Notes: generated by a model from the sequence alone, not told the origin. A stretch of 64,000 nucleotides of DNA from Vibrio artabrorum (GCF_024347295.1 NZ_AP025459.1:434001-498000); one strand, 5' to 3'; numbered from the stretch's first letter, positions 53,836-63,630 are shown. Translations and numbers: made by a program.

Positions 53836-54753
53836 ATGAATAAGTTATATCGATATTTTCTGATGGTTGCGCATACAGGCAGTATTAAAGGTGCTGCAGA
53901 AAAACTGAACATAAGCCAGCCCTCCTTGACCGCTGCAATTAAGAAATTAGAGAGTGATATTGGTGTTGCTATTTTTATTCGGAAGTCAAAAGGCGTTGAA
54001 CTTACCGAGTATGGATTGTTGTATCGTGAATATGTGCAAGAGCAGCAAGAAAAGCATCTGTCGCTAATGCACCGTTTTACTGATATGCAGCAGCGCCAAT
54101 TAGGTAAATTGAAGCTCGGCACAGGGGAAGCTTGGTGGGAGCAATTTGTCTGTAAGGCTGTTGAAGAGTACAAACAACAAGAACAAATGGGTTCGTTACA
54201 TTTAGAGTTCGGAAATAATTTATCTTTGATGCATCACCTTGTTCAAGGGGATATAGACTTGTTTGTTGGCCATGAAATTTATGGATTGCATGAGCGATGT
54301 AAAGTGACTTTTTACCCACTATTTCAAGACAAAGAAGCCGTGTTTGTCCGAAATGGTCATCCATTGTTAACAAAGACATATCTAGATTCCAGCTTGTTAA
54401 GGCGTGACATGTTGGCGTATCCCATACTCCAAGTGACTCCCGATCACTCCAGACACAACTCCGTACTTTCTGATCACGTAAACTCACAATCTTCTGGGCG
54501 AGATGCTGAAGTAATAGGGCGAGATGTTTATGATGTTGATTCTCTTTTTCCGAGCTTAGATATGTTAAGCATGTCAGATGCTGTGATGCCATACAGTCAC
54601 AAAATGTGCGATTGGATGAATAAAAGAGGTTTTGAAACTTTATTGATTGATGATTCTAAGCGAGGGAATGTCGGTCTTTACACGAAGCTGGGGGCGGACG
54701 ATCTTAAGATTAAAACCTTCATTGAAATTTTACAGAAAGCTAATTTTGATTAG
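53836..54753 (+). CDS. LysR-family regulator in the maltodextrin cluster
   Basis: The 305-residue protein has the LysR helix-turn-helix 'FLMVAHTGSIKGAAEKLNISQPSLTAAIKKLESDIGVAIFIRKSKGVELTEYG' followed by a typical effector-binding region ('LGKLKLGTGEAWWEQFVCKAVEEYK', 'GDIDLFVGHEIYGL', 'EAVFVRNGHPLL'). It is divergent from the GH13 glucosidase gene, the classical LysR arrangement, and an inverted repeat with T-N11-A lies in the shared promoter. Control of the glucosidase and malE is inferred from the paired site; the ligand is unknown. Confidence 0.9.
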   Translation: MNKLYRYFLMVAHTGSIKGAAEKLNISQPSLTAAIKKLESDIGVAIFIRKSKGVELTEYGLLYREYVQEQQEKHLSLMHRFTDMQQRQLGKLKLGTGEAWWEQFVCKAVEEYKQQEQMGSLHLEFGNNLSLMHHLVQGDIDLFVGHEIYGLHERCKVTFYPLFQDKEAVFVRNGHPLLTKTYLDSSLLRRDMLAYPILQVTPDHSRHNSVLSDHVNSQSSGRDAEVIGRDVYDVDSLFPSLDMLSMSDAVMPYSHKMCDWMNKRGFETLLIDDSKRGNVGLYTKLGADDLKIKTFIEILQKANFD

Positions 54754-54820
54754 GCGTTTCAAACGAACAGGATTTTGTGAATTTTCGATGGTTTAACATC
54801 TGCACTGCTCATGGCATTTC

Positions 54821-54855
54821 GGTACTTAACATATTTGAGATTTACGTTAAGTACC
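54821..54855. repeat. Inverted repeat between the LysR and pullulanase genes
   Basis: GGTACTTAAC and GTTAAGTACC pair perfectly across 15 bases. It lies between the convergent LysR and pullulanase genes and may serve as a terminator, although no T-run follows. Confidence 0.5.
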
Positions 54856-55015
54856 GTTATCGTTATTTTGACGCCTCACCATGAATGACTTTGGGAGCCG
54901 TTGATTGGATGTTTAACATTCAAGCTAAAGTCGCGAGAGGTGTTATTTATCACTCAAGTAACCGATTCCATTTTCCACATGTGGCGTCTGTTGTTTTTAA
55001 TTCTTGTTCTTGAAT

Positions 55016-58000
55016 CTATTGTTGAGTTACTGAAGCAACGGGGCCACCCACACTGACATTTAGCTCATTAATCGCATTCAGAGTGAAGGTGTAGCTACCC
55101 GCTTCTGTTACGTTAAGTTGACAATTCTCGCCTGAACCAAGGTTGATTGTTCCATCTGCAAGTTCAATAGAGTCACAGCCAAGATTCGGTGTTTTCCAAT
55201 CTGCGTCCGCAAACTTGAAGCCATAGTTGCCCACTTCTAAATCACCCGTTACCGAGTAAACGCCGTTGCCAATAAAGGTCATCGTCCAAGCATCAACAGG
55301 GTTCCAGCCATTCATATCACCACGAACATATACGGTCGTTTGGCCGTAGGGAGGGATGCTCGATACATCCTTGTCTGAGTTATCAACCGGTAACCCCGCA
55401 CCTTGTGCACCATTCTGTGCTTGTACAAATACAGCGGTGGTTAATGCCGGTACTGTGAAGGTTCCAGCGGCAAAGCTTGCACCCTTCACTTTGTTGTCGG
55501 CCGAGTTTTGTTGGACATCGTGAAGGGTAAAGCCGGTTGCTCCGGTGATTTTGAATGATTGAGGTTGATGGGTTGAGTTTATAACCGCAACAATCGCATC
55601 ATTGGCAGGGTCAAGATCTTCGCCTGTCGTTATGCCATCATCGATAGACATCACGATTAGACCTTCGATTTGATTTTCCCCAACGTTGTGGAAATCAACA
55701 CGCTTGATGACTTCTTCAGCGGTGTCTAAGCGGAACAGTTCACTTGAACTGCGGATTTTTAATAGCTCTAGGAATTGCTGGTTAGTTAACTCAATATCCT
55801 TAGTGTTTGGCTTTGCTGTCTGGTCAGCAGCAATGGTTTTGATCAACTCCCAGTTAGCACCATCTTTGTCTTCACGTGGTAAGCCAACATTCCAATTATT
55901 GTCAGTCCCATCGAACCTCACCCGGTTGTACCAATCACCAGAATCGTAAGAATCGCGCTGCATTGACTTAGAACGCAACAGCTCAGAGCCCATATGAATA
56001 AAGGGTATGCCTTGCCCCAACATCACGGTAGAGAGCGATACAGACTGCATACGAGCACGCTCTGCAGAACTCGTACCCGTGGCGATCTTATAGGCGTTAT
56101 TATCCCAAAGCGTTTGGTTATCGTGTTTCGACACGTAAGAGATGTTCTCTGACGGCATCTTAGTGTAGCCCGCGGGTGCGCCATTGTAGTCGACGTTTTT
56201 ACCCAGTTTGGTATCGCCTTTGTAATCAATCAGCACGTATTCTGCTAAGTTGCCGGCCATCCCCAAGCGAACAAGATCTTGGTTGTGTAAGCGACCATTG
56301 ATCGAATCTTGATCAACTTTGGTTTCTTCGTTGGCAATTGCAGCATTACCGAAGCCTTGGTTAAAGCGAAGTGGGTGGTTGCCCTCAGAGTCGACGCCAC
56401 CATCAAACGGGCTGCCGCCACGAACGGCATCACGTAATCGATCAGAGAAGGTCCCGATTTCTGTGCCTGCCATGTTGATTTGGTTTGCTTGATCGAAGCG
56501 TGCGTTATTCGCGACTTCGCCAAAATCCCAACCTTCACCGTAGAACAGTGTGTTTTTGTCGATTTTACGTACTTCAGCAAGAGCTTCTACCATTACGTCT
56601 TTGGGTTGGTGGCCCATTAAGTCAAAACGGAAGCCATCCACTTTATAATCGTCAGCCCATACTTTAAGTGAATCGATCATCAATTTACCCATCATTAGGT
56701 TTTCGGTCGCAGTGTTATCACAACAGGTCGAGTTCTCCACGCCACCAGTGTTGACGTTAAGACGGTGGTAGTAGCCAGGGACAATCTTATCCAGCACTGA
56801 TTTGTCGTTTACGCCAGATGCATTGGTGTGGTTGTATACCACGTCCATGATCAGCTTGAGCTCCATGTCGTGGGTGGCTTTTACCATTTGACGGAATTCG
56901 AGAATACGCTTAGAGCCATTAGGATCGGTCGCGTAACTTCCCTCTGGAACCGTGTAATGAAATGGGTCGTAGCCCCAGTTGAAGCTATCAAGCATACGTA
57001 AGTCATTCATTAATGCTTGGGCGTCGCCCGTTGAAGGGTCATAACCATCGAGTACATCTTCAATGGTTTTGTTTTCGTCTTCGTTACCACACAAGGCTGC
57101 CGCTGGTTTTACATCGCATAGCTTGCCAACTGTGTCGGTAATATCGACACGGTTCGCTTCTGCTTCATCGACGGTGGCGATATCAAATGCCGGTAATATA
57201 TGCAGCGTAGTTAAGCCTGCATCTTTCAAAGCTTGAAGGTGCTTGACCGACTCACGATCGGCTTCTGTGAGCGCGAGGTACTTGCCGTTTAGGCTCGTTG
57301 TGCCTAGCTTGTCGCTAAAGCTAAAGTCTCGTAGGTGTGATTCGTAAAGTACGTGATCTTCGTCTTTTTTGACCGTTGGGCGCTTATATTCCACCCAACC
57401 TTCTGGCATTAAGGCTGGGTCATCAAGGTCGATAACTTGCGAGTATGCAGAGTTCTTCGACAAGCTGAGTGAGTAAGGGTCAGTGACTAGGCGTGTTTCA
57501 ATGTTGCCTGTGATTGGATGGTAGACTGTCACTTGGTAACGATAGTAACGGTTGACGGCATTAGACACAGTATCCGTCGCCCAAATGCCTGTTTCAGGGC
57601 TCTCCGTCATGGGGAACACTTGGGAACTTTGCAGGTCTTCGCTATAAAGGACGAGTTCTACATCTTGCGCGGTTGGTGCCCAAAGCTTGAAGGTAGCAGC
57701 ACTGCCTTCAACAATCGCACCTAATTCTTCTCCCATTGCATTACCAGCATCTTCGCTCGCAAATACCGCATCAAGCACACCTGGTTTTTGAACCTCAGTG
57801 GAAGAGATAACGTCGCCATTGGTATTGTAGGCAACAAGAATGATCTGAGATTTCAAAATCGTGCGCAGTGTGCGGTCGTCAACATCGATAGTCAGGGCTG
57901 GTAAGCTTGCAAGGTGGCGGAAACGGGCTTTCAATGCGGAAGACAGTTCCCCGTCTTTGCTTAGTTCGATGGCTGTACCCCCGACAATCTTTTTGTCATC

Positions 58001-58693
58001 GTTCATCGTGATGCTGTTATCGAGTGCGTAGAACAGCTTCACAGAATCAGCGTTACCAGCGGCTTCCCAAGCGATAGTCTCTGCGTCCAACCAATGTGCT
58101 TTTTGACCATCAATATTGACTGGGCGTTCTGAAACTGGCTCATAGTACAACTCACTGCTGCCCTGGAACCCGAACACACCTTGTGTATCACCAAGTTGAG
58201 TGAGATCGACTTTAGAATTGGCACTGCCAAACGCTTTCTCGTCACCATTGTGTAAAATGAAGTTCATGCATTTATGTGGGTCAGAAGCGTCTGGGTCGAC
58301 TTTTAATACGTAGTAGGCGCCATAAGTGTCACTGATACCGTCAAATTCATAAGGTGCTTCCCAGTTAGTACCGGTTTCGCTCAACCCCATGCCTATCAAG
58401 TCTGTGCTAGTGCAACCATCGCCATTCCATAGGTGAAGTCCCCAGCCGTCGTAAGTAGAGCCAGACGTGCTCGCGGCTGCCACATCACGTTTGTAATAAA
58501 CAACCACTTCGTTTTCGCCTGCTTTGTATAAACCGCTGTTGCCAGAGTCCGTGCTGTTGTCGGTATCACTGCCACAACCAACGATCAGAGCCGCAGTGAA
58601 GAGAGGTAAAATCGCTTTGGTTAGAGCAGAACGCTTGAAATTGCTCTTTTTGGTTCTGTTGAAGGTATTTGGTAGAGTGATGCTTTTATTCAT
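55016..58693 (-). CDS. pulA: Lipoprotein pullulanase (GH13 type, alpha-1,6)
   Basis: From the ATG at 58693 the protein has 1225 residues. It begins with a basic region and a lipobox (LIVGC), then a CBM41 starch-binding domain ('NEVVVYYKRDVAA...YDGWGLHLWNGDGC'), further beta domains including a CBM48-like 'GAIVEGSAATFKLWAPTAQDVELVLYSED', and the GH13 barrel with 'LKLIMDVVYNHTNASG', nucleophile Asp in 'DGFRFDLMGHQP' (about residue 688), acid Glu in 'LFYGEGWDFGE' (about 719) and 'YVSKHDNQTLWDN' (about 856). A C-terminal domain ('YVRGDMNGWNPVDAWTMTFIGNGVY') resembles another starch-binding unit. It cuts alpha-1,6 links of pullulan and limit dextrins at the cell surface. The GTG five codons upstream is an alternative start. 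Confidence 0.93.
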   Translation of the reverse strand: MNKSITLPNTFNRTKKSNFKRSALTKAILPLFTAALIVGCGSDTDNSTDSGNSGLYKAGENEVVVYYKRDVAAASTSGSTYDGWGLHLWNGDGCTSTDLIGMGLSETGTNWEAPYEFDGISDTYGAYYVLKVDPDASDPHKCMNFILHNGDEKAFGSANSKVDLTQLGDTQGVFGFQGSSELYYEPVSERPVNIDGQKAHWLDAETIAWEAAGNADSVKLFYALDNSITMNDDKKIVGGTAIELSKDGELSSALKARFRHLASLPALTIDVDDRTLRTILKSQIILVAYNTNGDVISSTEVQKPGVLDAVFASEDAGNAMGEELGAIVEGSAATFKLWAPTAQDVELVLYSEDLQSSQVFPMTESPETGIWATDTVSNAVNRYYRYQVTVYHPITGNIETRLVTDPYSLSLSKNSAYSQVIDLDDPALMPEGWVEYKRPTVKKDEDHVLYESHLRDFSFSDKLGTTSLNGKYLALTEADRESVKHLQALKDAGLTTLHILPAFDIATVDEAEANRVDITDTVGKLCDVKPAAALCGNEDENKTIEDVLDGYDPSTGDAQALMNDLRMLDSFNWGYDPFHYTVPEGSYATDPNGSKRILEFRQMVKATHDMELKLIMDVVYNHTNASGVNDKSVLDKIVPGYYHRLNVNTGGVENSTCCDNTATENLMMGKLMIDSLKVWADDYKVDGFRFDLMGHQPKDVMVEALAEVRKIDKNTLFYGEGWDFGEVANNARFDQANQINMAGTEIGTFSDRLRDAVRGGSPFDGGVDSEGNHPLRFNQGFGNAAIANEETKVDQDSINGRLHNQDLVRLGMAGNLAEYVLIDYKGDTKLGKNVDYNGAPAGYTKMPSENISYVSKHDNQTLWDNNAYKIATGTSSAERARMQSVSLSTVMLGQGIPFIHMGSELLRSKSMQRDSYDSGDWYNRVRFDGTDNNWNVGLPREDKDGANWELIKTIAADQTAKPNTKDIELTNQQFLELLKIRSSSELFRLDTAEEVIKRVDFHNVGENQIEGLIVMSIDDGITTGEDLDPANDAIVAVINSTHQPQSFKITGATGFTLHDVQQNSADNKVKGASFAAGTFTVPALTTAVFVQAQNGAQGAGLPVDNSDKDVSSIPPYGQTTVYVRGDMNGWNPVDAWTMTFIGNGVYSVTGDLEVGNYGFKFADADWKTPNLGCDSIELADGTINLGSGENCQLNVTEAGSYTFTLNAINELNVSVGGPVASVTQQ

Positions 58694-59060
58694 ATTTATG
58701 TTGTTCACGTTTGATATCCATATGTCACTTTTTATGAAGATGAATATCCTAGTCTTAACAATGGTCAGCTATTTGTGATGGCTATGTATAAAGTTATTTT
58801 TAATAGGTAAAAATAGATAACCTAGTGTCAATATCACGTTTTGTATTTGGTTTGCGTTAAATGAGTTGGATCAATGGCTCATTTGTTTAATATTAATAAT
58901 GCAGGGCGTAGAAGCCAGGCGTAGTTAATAAGGATGAGAGCTCATCCTTATTAATGTGAGGAATATATCGAATTGAGAGAGTGTTAATTTAACTCAGGAA
59001 TTAAGTTGTTTATCAATTAATTAAAGGGGAGTTGTTCGATAATTAATAGTGATAAATATA
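58694..59060. other. pulA upstream region
   Basis: About 370 bases between the pullulanase and alpha-amylase genes. It contains a perfect 14-base inverted repeat (58926-58955), which carries AAGGATGAG in each arm, and a further MalT-like GGGGAGTTGT at about 59026. No gene is seen. Confidence 0.5.
58926..58955. repeat. Perfect 14-base palindrome between alpha-amylase and pulA
   Basis: TTAATAAGGATGAG, two bases, then its exact reverse complement. It could be the amylase terminator, but each arm also carries a MalT-like GGATGAG, so a protein-binding role is possible. Confidence 0.6.
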
Positions 59061-60833
59061 TTATCCATGTAAGGATAGCACCCAAGCCAAAGATGCCAAT
59101 GGTTTCAATTCAACATTAAAACGGCCAACACCGTTCTCAATATTGAGCACTTGTTGCGCTATGCCTTCAATCTGCTCATCAAGTAAGTAATTGCCATCAA
59201 CTCGTTTGAGTTTTTGAATGACGTCATGTGAAATCTCTATTTGAATACTTTCTGTGGCGTGCTGGCTGAAATTTACCGCAACGATGGTGAGTTCTTGGTC
59301 GTTATAGCGTAGGAAGGCGTATACCGAATCGCTTAAGTTATTGCTCTGGTGTAAGTCTCGGTAGTCACCCGTCATCGATGAATGCGCTAGCGAAAAATTC
59401 ATTACCTTTCTGTAGAAGCATCGGAGCTGTTTTTCGCTATCGTTCAGTAACCCGCCATCGAATGCACCGTGGTTCATCCATTTTTGGTGCTGTGGGACAC
59501 CGATGTAGTCAAAGATGGATGTACGCGAGGGTTGTCCAAAGCCTGCATTGTCCGCCCCCGGTTCTCCAACTTCTTGCCCAAAGTAGATCATGGTTGGAGA
59601 ACTGCTCAATAACGCGCTGACTAGCATCGCAGGCTTTGCGACATGTGGATTGCCAACAAACTCGGGAGAAGCGATGCGCTGCTCATCATGATTGTCCAAG
59701 AAGTGCAGCATGTGGTGCTCAATGTCCATCAGTCGATGTTGGATCTCAGGGATGATGGCTGTTGAAGCTTTGCCCTGCATGATGGCTTTGAGGCCGTCGT
59801 ATAGGTCAACCTTGTCATATAAGTAGTCCATTTTGCCTAGGTGAATATAGTCTCGGTATAAGTCTGGCTGATACACCTCTGCCATTAGCAAAGCCTCCGG
59901 GGTATGCATCTTTATCGAGGCGTTAAGGTAGCTCCAAAACTCGACAGGCACCATTTCAGCCATGTCGTAGCGAAAGCCGTCAACGCCTTTGGCTAACCAG
60001 AATAAGGCGATGTCTCGGAATTTAACCCAAGAGTTAGGTACCGTTACTGATTCCCAGAAATGATAATGATCGCGGTAATCACGCTGGGCATAGTTTTTGG
60101 GTAGCTCAGGAAAGTCTTTTGTGCCGTCAGGGCGTACACCGTAATTTATTTTCACGGTTTCATACCAATCGTCGAAATCCGGTTTCGCTAAGCGTGAGCC
60201 GTTTCCTGTCCATTTGGCGGGCACTTCGATAAACGGTGAACGTAGGTTAGGGTGCGACTCACCACCAAGCGGTGTAAAAGCTGGCTCTATCTCCGGCAGT
60301 TCAAAGGTGCTGTTGGGGATGTAGTAGAAGTTATTGTCTTTGTGGTATGCCTGCGTAGTGTCATCGTGAGTCCCAAAGTCACTGACGCCTTCAGGATTAT
60401 TTAACCCTATATAATGACGTGCAACGTGGTTAGGAACGATATCGATGATCACTTTTAAGCCGTTGTTGTGGCTTCTTTTGATTAATGCCTCAAACTCTTC
60501 GACACCTTGCTCAGGATGATCGGCGAGATCTGGGTTGACGGAGTAGTAATCTTTAACCGCATAAGGTGAGCCTGCGCGGCCTTTCACTACGCTCGGATGA
60601 TCGTCTGAGATCCCGATGTGTTTGTAATCATTGATGACGGCGTGATGTGGCACTCCGGTATACCAAATATGAGTCATGCCGAGTTTGCGGATTTCAGACA
60701 GCGCTTTGTCGGTAAAGTCACTGAACTTGCCGACGCCATTTTGCTCGATTGTGCCCCATGGAATACGTTGGGTGTTTTTATTGCCAAATAAACGCGTAAA
60801 AACTTGGTAGATGGCGTATTTTTGGTTGTACAT
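59061..60833 (-). CDS. Cytoplasmic alpha-amylase family protein (GH13)
   Basis: From the ATG at 60833 (preceded by AAAGGAATTATAAAT) the protein has 590 residues and begins 'MYNQKYAIYQVFTRLFGNKN'. GH13 motifs are 'LKVIIDIVPNHVARHYIG', the nucleophile Asp in 'GVDGFRYDMAEMVPVEFW', the acid Glu in 'ALLMAEVYQPD' and 'FLDNHDEQRIASPEF'. There is no signal peptide, so it acts on imported dextrins, unlike secreted amylases. It resembles the cytoplasmic amylases found in maltodextrin clusters. The precise product (maltose- or neopullulanase-like) cannot be read. It is upstream of pulA on the same strand. Confidence 0.88.
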   Translation of the reverse strand: MYNQKYAIYQVFTRLFGNKNTQRIPWGTIEQNGVGKFSDFTDKALSEIRKLGMTHIWYTGVPHHAVINDYKHIGISDDHPSVVKGRAGSPYAVKDYYSVNPDLADHPEQGVEEFEALIKRSHNNGLKVIIDIVPNHVARHYIGLNNPEGVSDFGTHDDTTQAYHKDNNFYYIPNSTFELPEIEPAFTPLGGESHPNLRSPFIEVPAKWTGNGSRLAKPDFDDWYETVKINYGVRPDGTKDFPELPKNYAQRDYRDHYHFWESVTVPNSWVKFRDIALFWLAKGVDGFRYDMAEMVPVEFWSYLNASIKMHTPEALLMAEVYQPDLYRDYIHLGKMDYLYDKVDLYDGLKAIMQGKASTAIIPEIQHRLMDIEHHMLHFLDNHDEQRIASPEFVGNPHVAKPAMLVSALLSSSPTMIYFGQEVGEPGADNAGFGQPSRTSIFDYIGVPQHQKWMNHGAFDGGLLNDSEKQLRCFYRKVMNFSLAHSSMTGDYRDLHQSNNLSDSVYAFLRYNDQELTIVAVNFSQHATESIQIEISHDVIQKLKRVDGNYLLDEQIEGIAQQVLNIENGVGRFNVELKPLASLAWVLSLHG

Positions 60834-60922
60834 ATTTATAATTCCTTTAACTTCCATCCTGTTATGTCAGGATGAAAGGGCTGGTGTATTTTTGGCAGGC
60901 TAACTGAATTGCAATATGCTTT

Positions 60923-60932
60923 ACTCATCCTT
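60923..60932 (-). promoter_or_regulatory. MalT-like box upstream of the alpha-amylase gene
   Basis: AAGGATGAGT on the minus strand matches the MalT box at seven of ten positions, 90 bases before the amylase start. A second, weaker GGATG pair lies close to the start (60855-60874) and may instead form a hairpin. Confidence 0.3.
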
Positions 60933-60993
60933 ATTCAAATTTTCAGGGCGTAATTGCTACAGTATGTGAGCTGTTACTCAAAAGGAGTCGACG

Positions 60994-61380
60994 TTGTCTT
61001 CATCTATTCAAATCGTTATCACTTATTTGGTTCTGGTGGCGGGATCTATGTTGTTTGCTGAAAGTTCTAAAACGCTGCTGGTGTGGTATCTCGTTATTGG
61101 TGTGGTAACGTTTTTGGTGTACGCAAAGGATAAGCGAGCCGCGATCAAAGGCAATTGGCGTGTGCCAGAGAAAACCCTGCATATTTTTTCTGTTGTTGGT
61201 GGTTGGCTAGGGGCGCTGATCGCTCAAGATACGTTGCGACATAAAACGCAGAAGCAGCCGTTCAGAGCTATCTATTGGGTGACAGTGGTAGTCAATGTTG
61301 CAGCGTTTGTATGGACCTTAACACCGAGTGGGCAGGCGACGTTTGGGCGTTGGGTGAGTGGTATTATTGGGTATTTTTAA
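60994..61380 (+). CDS. DUF1294 membrane protein
   Basis: The 128-residue protein has three or four hydrophobic segments and the family pattern 'VYAKDKRAAIKGNWRVPEKTLHIFSVVGGWLGALIAQDTLRHKTQKQPFRAIYWVTVVVN'. Function unknown. A TTG start preceded by AAAGGAG eight bases upstream is the only good translation start. It stands alone. Confidence 0.85.
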   Translation: MSSSIQIVITYLVLVAGSMLFAESSKTLLVWYLVIGVVTFLVYAKDKRAAIKGNWRVPEKTLHIFSVVGGWLGALIAQDTLRHKTQKQPFRAIYWVTVVVNVAAFVWTLTPSGQATFGRWVSGIIGYF

Positions 61381-61434
61381 CGAATGTGATGGCCAGTATT
61401 TGTCTACTCGCCATCAATAGGTAATATGGGTCGA

Positions 61435-62019
61435 TTAGAGCATCGGAATCGTTGATGCTAGAAGCAAGCACGCCATACCGTAGTTGAAGCTTTTGATGCG
61501 GATGGGGGTTGTTAACCAGTGTTGCAGCTGTTTACCTGCCGCCGTCCAGAAGGTCACTGACGGTAAGTTCGCGAGCGTGAAGATACCTGCGATGATCGCA
61601 AGCTCCCACCACGAACTGCCGCTGCTATAAACGGAGAACGCAGTCAGCGCCATCGACCAACCTTTCGGATTCACCCACTGAAAACTTGCAGCGCCGATGA
61701 AGGTCATTGGCTTGTAAGCCTCGGTGCTTTTGGCTTTGCCACTCATGGCTATCTTGATTGCAAGGTACACGAGGTAAGCAAGGCTCAGGTATTTCAGTAT
61801 TTGGTGCGTCACTGGGTAAGCATTGAAAACACCCATCAAGCCGAAACCAACCAGCAGCAACATGGCTGCAAACCCAAGTGCAATACCTAACATGTGTGGA
61901 ATGGTTCGGGCAAAGCCAACGTTTGCACCTGATGTCATGAGCATGATGTTATTTGGACCCGGTGTGAAGGTCGAGACAAACGCAAATAAGGCAAGTGCGC
62001 TAAGTTGTTCTAAAGGCAT
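61435..62019 (-). CDS. LysE/RhtB-family amino acid exporter
   Basis: From the ATG at 62019 (after GGAGA) the protein has 194 residues and begins 'MPLEQLSALALFAFVSTFTPGPNNIMLMTSGANVGFARTIPHMLGIALGFAAMLL', the typical LysE/RhtB start, with 'GAASFQWVNPKGWSMAL' in the second half. It should export an amino acid or related compound through the inner membrane. It is divergent from an Lrp-family regulator, a frequent and functional pairing. The ORF extension to 62073 has no family similarity. Confidence 0.92.
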   Translation of the reverse strand: MPLEQLSALALFAFVSTFTPGPNNIMLMTSGANVGFARTIPHMLGIALGFAAMLLLVGFGLMGVFNAYPVTHQILKYLSLAYLVYLAIKIAMSGKAKSTEAYKPMTFIGAASFQWVNPKGWSMALTAFSVYSSGSSWWELAIIAGIFTLANLPSVTFWTAAGKQLQHWLTTPIRIKSFNYGMACLLLASTIPML

Positions 62020-62160
62020 AATGGTTCTCCAGCAATAAAATGAACGAAGTGACTGACCGGTCATGACTTTCACGTGTTGAGAAACATAGTAGGTGGAAAA
62101 TGAGGCAATTATGTGCTTTTATTTCATCTATTATCACTAAATGCACAATAATAAGTACTT

Positions 62161-62601
62161 ATGGATAGATTTGACGAAAGGATATTGCAAGAGCTTAAAT
62201 TGGACGGCAGAATCTCCAATATTGAGCTGTCAGAGCGGATTGGTTTGTCGGCTTCAGCAACCCTAAGGCGAGTACAAGATCTCGAGCGCAAAGGTATTAT
62301 TCAAGGCTACCGTGCAGTTTTGGATAACGGGTTGATGGGTGTCGGTTTTATTGCTTATGTTTCGATTGGTTTATCGAGCCACAGTAAAGCCGCCCAGTTG
62401 GAGTTTGAACAACACGTCAGTATGGAAAAAGAGGTGGTGGAGTGCCACAACATTACCGGTGCCAACGAGTACTTGCTCAGGGTCGAAACCAAAGATCTAC
62501 CAAGCTATAAGAAGTTTCATGCCGATGTCCTTGGGGAATGTGCTCAGGTTCAATCCATCACGACCATGGTTGTGATGGATACCCCCAAAGACGAACGCTA
62601 G
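62161..62601 (+). CDS. Lrp/AsnC-family regulator
   Basis: The 146-residue protein has the AsnC helix-turn-helix 'DRFDERILQELKLDGRISNIELSERIGLSASATLRRVQDLERKGIIQGYRAVLD' and the effector domain 'VECHNITGANEYLLRVETKDLPSYKKFHADVL'. It probably senses an amino acid and controls the divergent LysE-type exporter. It is followed after 26 bases by a LysR gene on the same strand. Confidence 0.93.
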   Translation: MDRFDERILQELKLDGRISNIELSERIGLSASATLRRVQDLERKGIIQGYRAVLDNGLMGVGFIAYVSIGLSSHSKAAQLEFEQHVSMEKEVVECHNITGANEYLLRVETKDLPSYKKFHADVLGECAQVQSITTMVVMDTPKDER

Positions 62602-62627
62602 TCGAGTTTAATTTCTGGAGAGGCACA

Positions 62628-63557
62628 GTGCCAAATACCAATCAGTTGTTGTTGTTCTTAGATGTGGTTCAACAAGGGTCGTTTACCAAAGCAGCCACCT
62701 TGCATGATATGGACAATTCGTCGCTCTCTAAACAGATCAAAAAACTCGAGCAGGATTTAGGTGTACAGCTGCTCAACCGTTCTACACGTTCGTTTTCTTT
62801 GACGTCGGCAGGGGAAGATATTCTCGCGCAGACTTATGTGTTGAAAGACACCATCAATCAGATACAAGGCATAGCCGATTCTTACCAGTCCGAGCCCCAA
62901 GGCGTGCTGAGAATTACCTCACCAATCTATTTTGGTCAACAATATCTGCAACCTATTATCACTCAGTTCATGAGGCAGTACCCGGATGTTCAGATCGTAC
63001 TTTCATTAGACGATAAGATCACCAATATCATTGCTGGGCAGTTTGATATTGCGTTTCGCTTCAGTAAGCTTGTTGAATCCAACTTGATTGCCAAGAAAAT
63101 TGCCGACAGTAACTTCATGCTCGTGGCATCAAACGGTTTTGTGAAGCAGCACGGTGAACCCAAAACGCCGCAAGATCTGCTCGCGCTGCCTGCGGTGATT
63201 TATACCAATGGCGATATGACGGTCGACCATCTACGCATCAGTGAAGAGCCGCATGGCAACACCTTCCAGAGCCTAACGATTCGAGGCAACTGTAAGGTGA
63301 GTGATGTGCGTACCATGGTGTCTTGTGTGAAAGATGGCTTAGGGTATGGCTTCCTTGATCAATCGAATTTGTATGCCTCAATGAAAGAGCTCGGCTTAGT
63401 CACCTTACTTCCGGATTACCCGATTTCTACGACGGATACCGCCATCTACGCGGTGTATCCACACCGCAAGCAGACCAAACTGGTTAAAGAATTCATTACT
63501 ACGGTTCAAGGTTATATTGGTTCTCCAACCATTTGGGAGAAGATGCAGCAAGGTTAG
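62628..63557 (+). CDS. LysR-family regulator
   Basis: The 309-residue protein starts at a GTG preceded by GGAGAGG, and has the LysR helix-turn-helix 'LLLFLDVVQQGSFTKAATLHDMDNSSLSKQIKKLEQDLGVQLLNRSTRSFSLTSAGEDIL' and a typical effector domain ('LRITSPIYFGQQYLQPIITQFMRQYPDVQIVL'). The open frame upstream to 62538 overlaps the preceding gene and is not used. It may be co-transcribed with the Lrp gene. Targets are unknown. Confidence 0.9.
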   Translation: MPNTNQLLLFLDVVQQGSFTKAATLHDMDNSSLSKQIKKLEQDLGVQLLNRSTRSFSLTSAGEDILAQTYVLKDTINQIQGIADSYQSEPQGVLRITSPIYFGQQYLQPIITQFMRQYPDVQIVLSLDDKITNIIAGQFDIAFRFSKLVESNLIAKKIADSNFMLVASNGFVKQHGEPKTPQDLLALPAVIYTNGDMTVDHLRISEEPHGNTFQSLTIRGNCKVSDVRTMVSCVKDGLGYGFLDQSNLYASMKELGLVTLLPDYPISTTDTAIYAVYPHRKQTKLVKEFITTVQGYIGSPTIWEKMQQG

Positions 63558-63581
63558 TTGTTTTTCTAATCGTTCAAACAT

Positions 63582-63621
63582 AAAAAAGGAGCCAGAACGT
63601 CGAACGGTCTGGCTCCTTTTT
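63582..63621 (+). terminator. Terminator behind the LysR gene
   Basis: AAAAGGAGCCAGA and TCTGGCTCCTTTT pair around ACGTCGAACGG, followed by Ts. Confidence 0.92.
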
Positions 63622-63630
63622 ATTCCTCCG

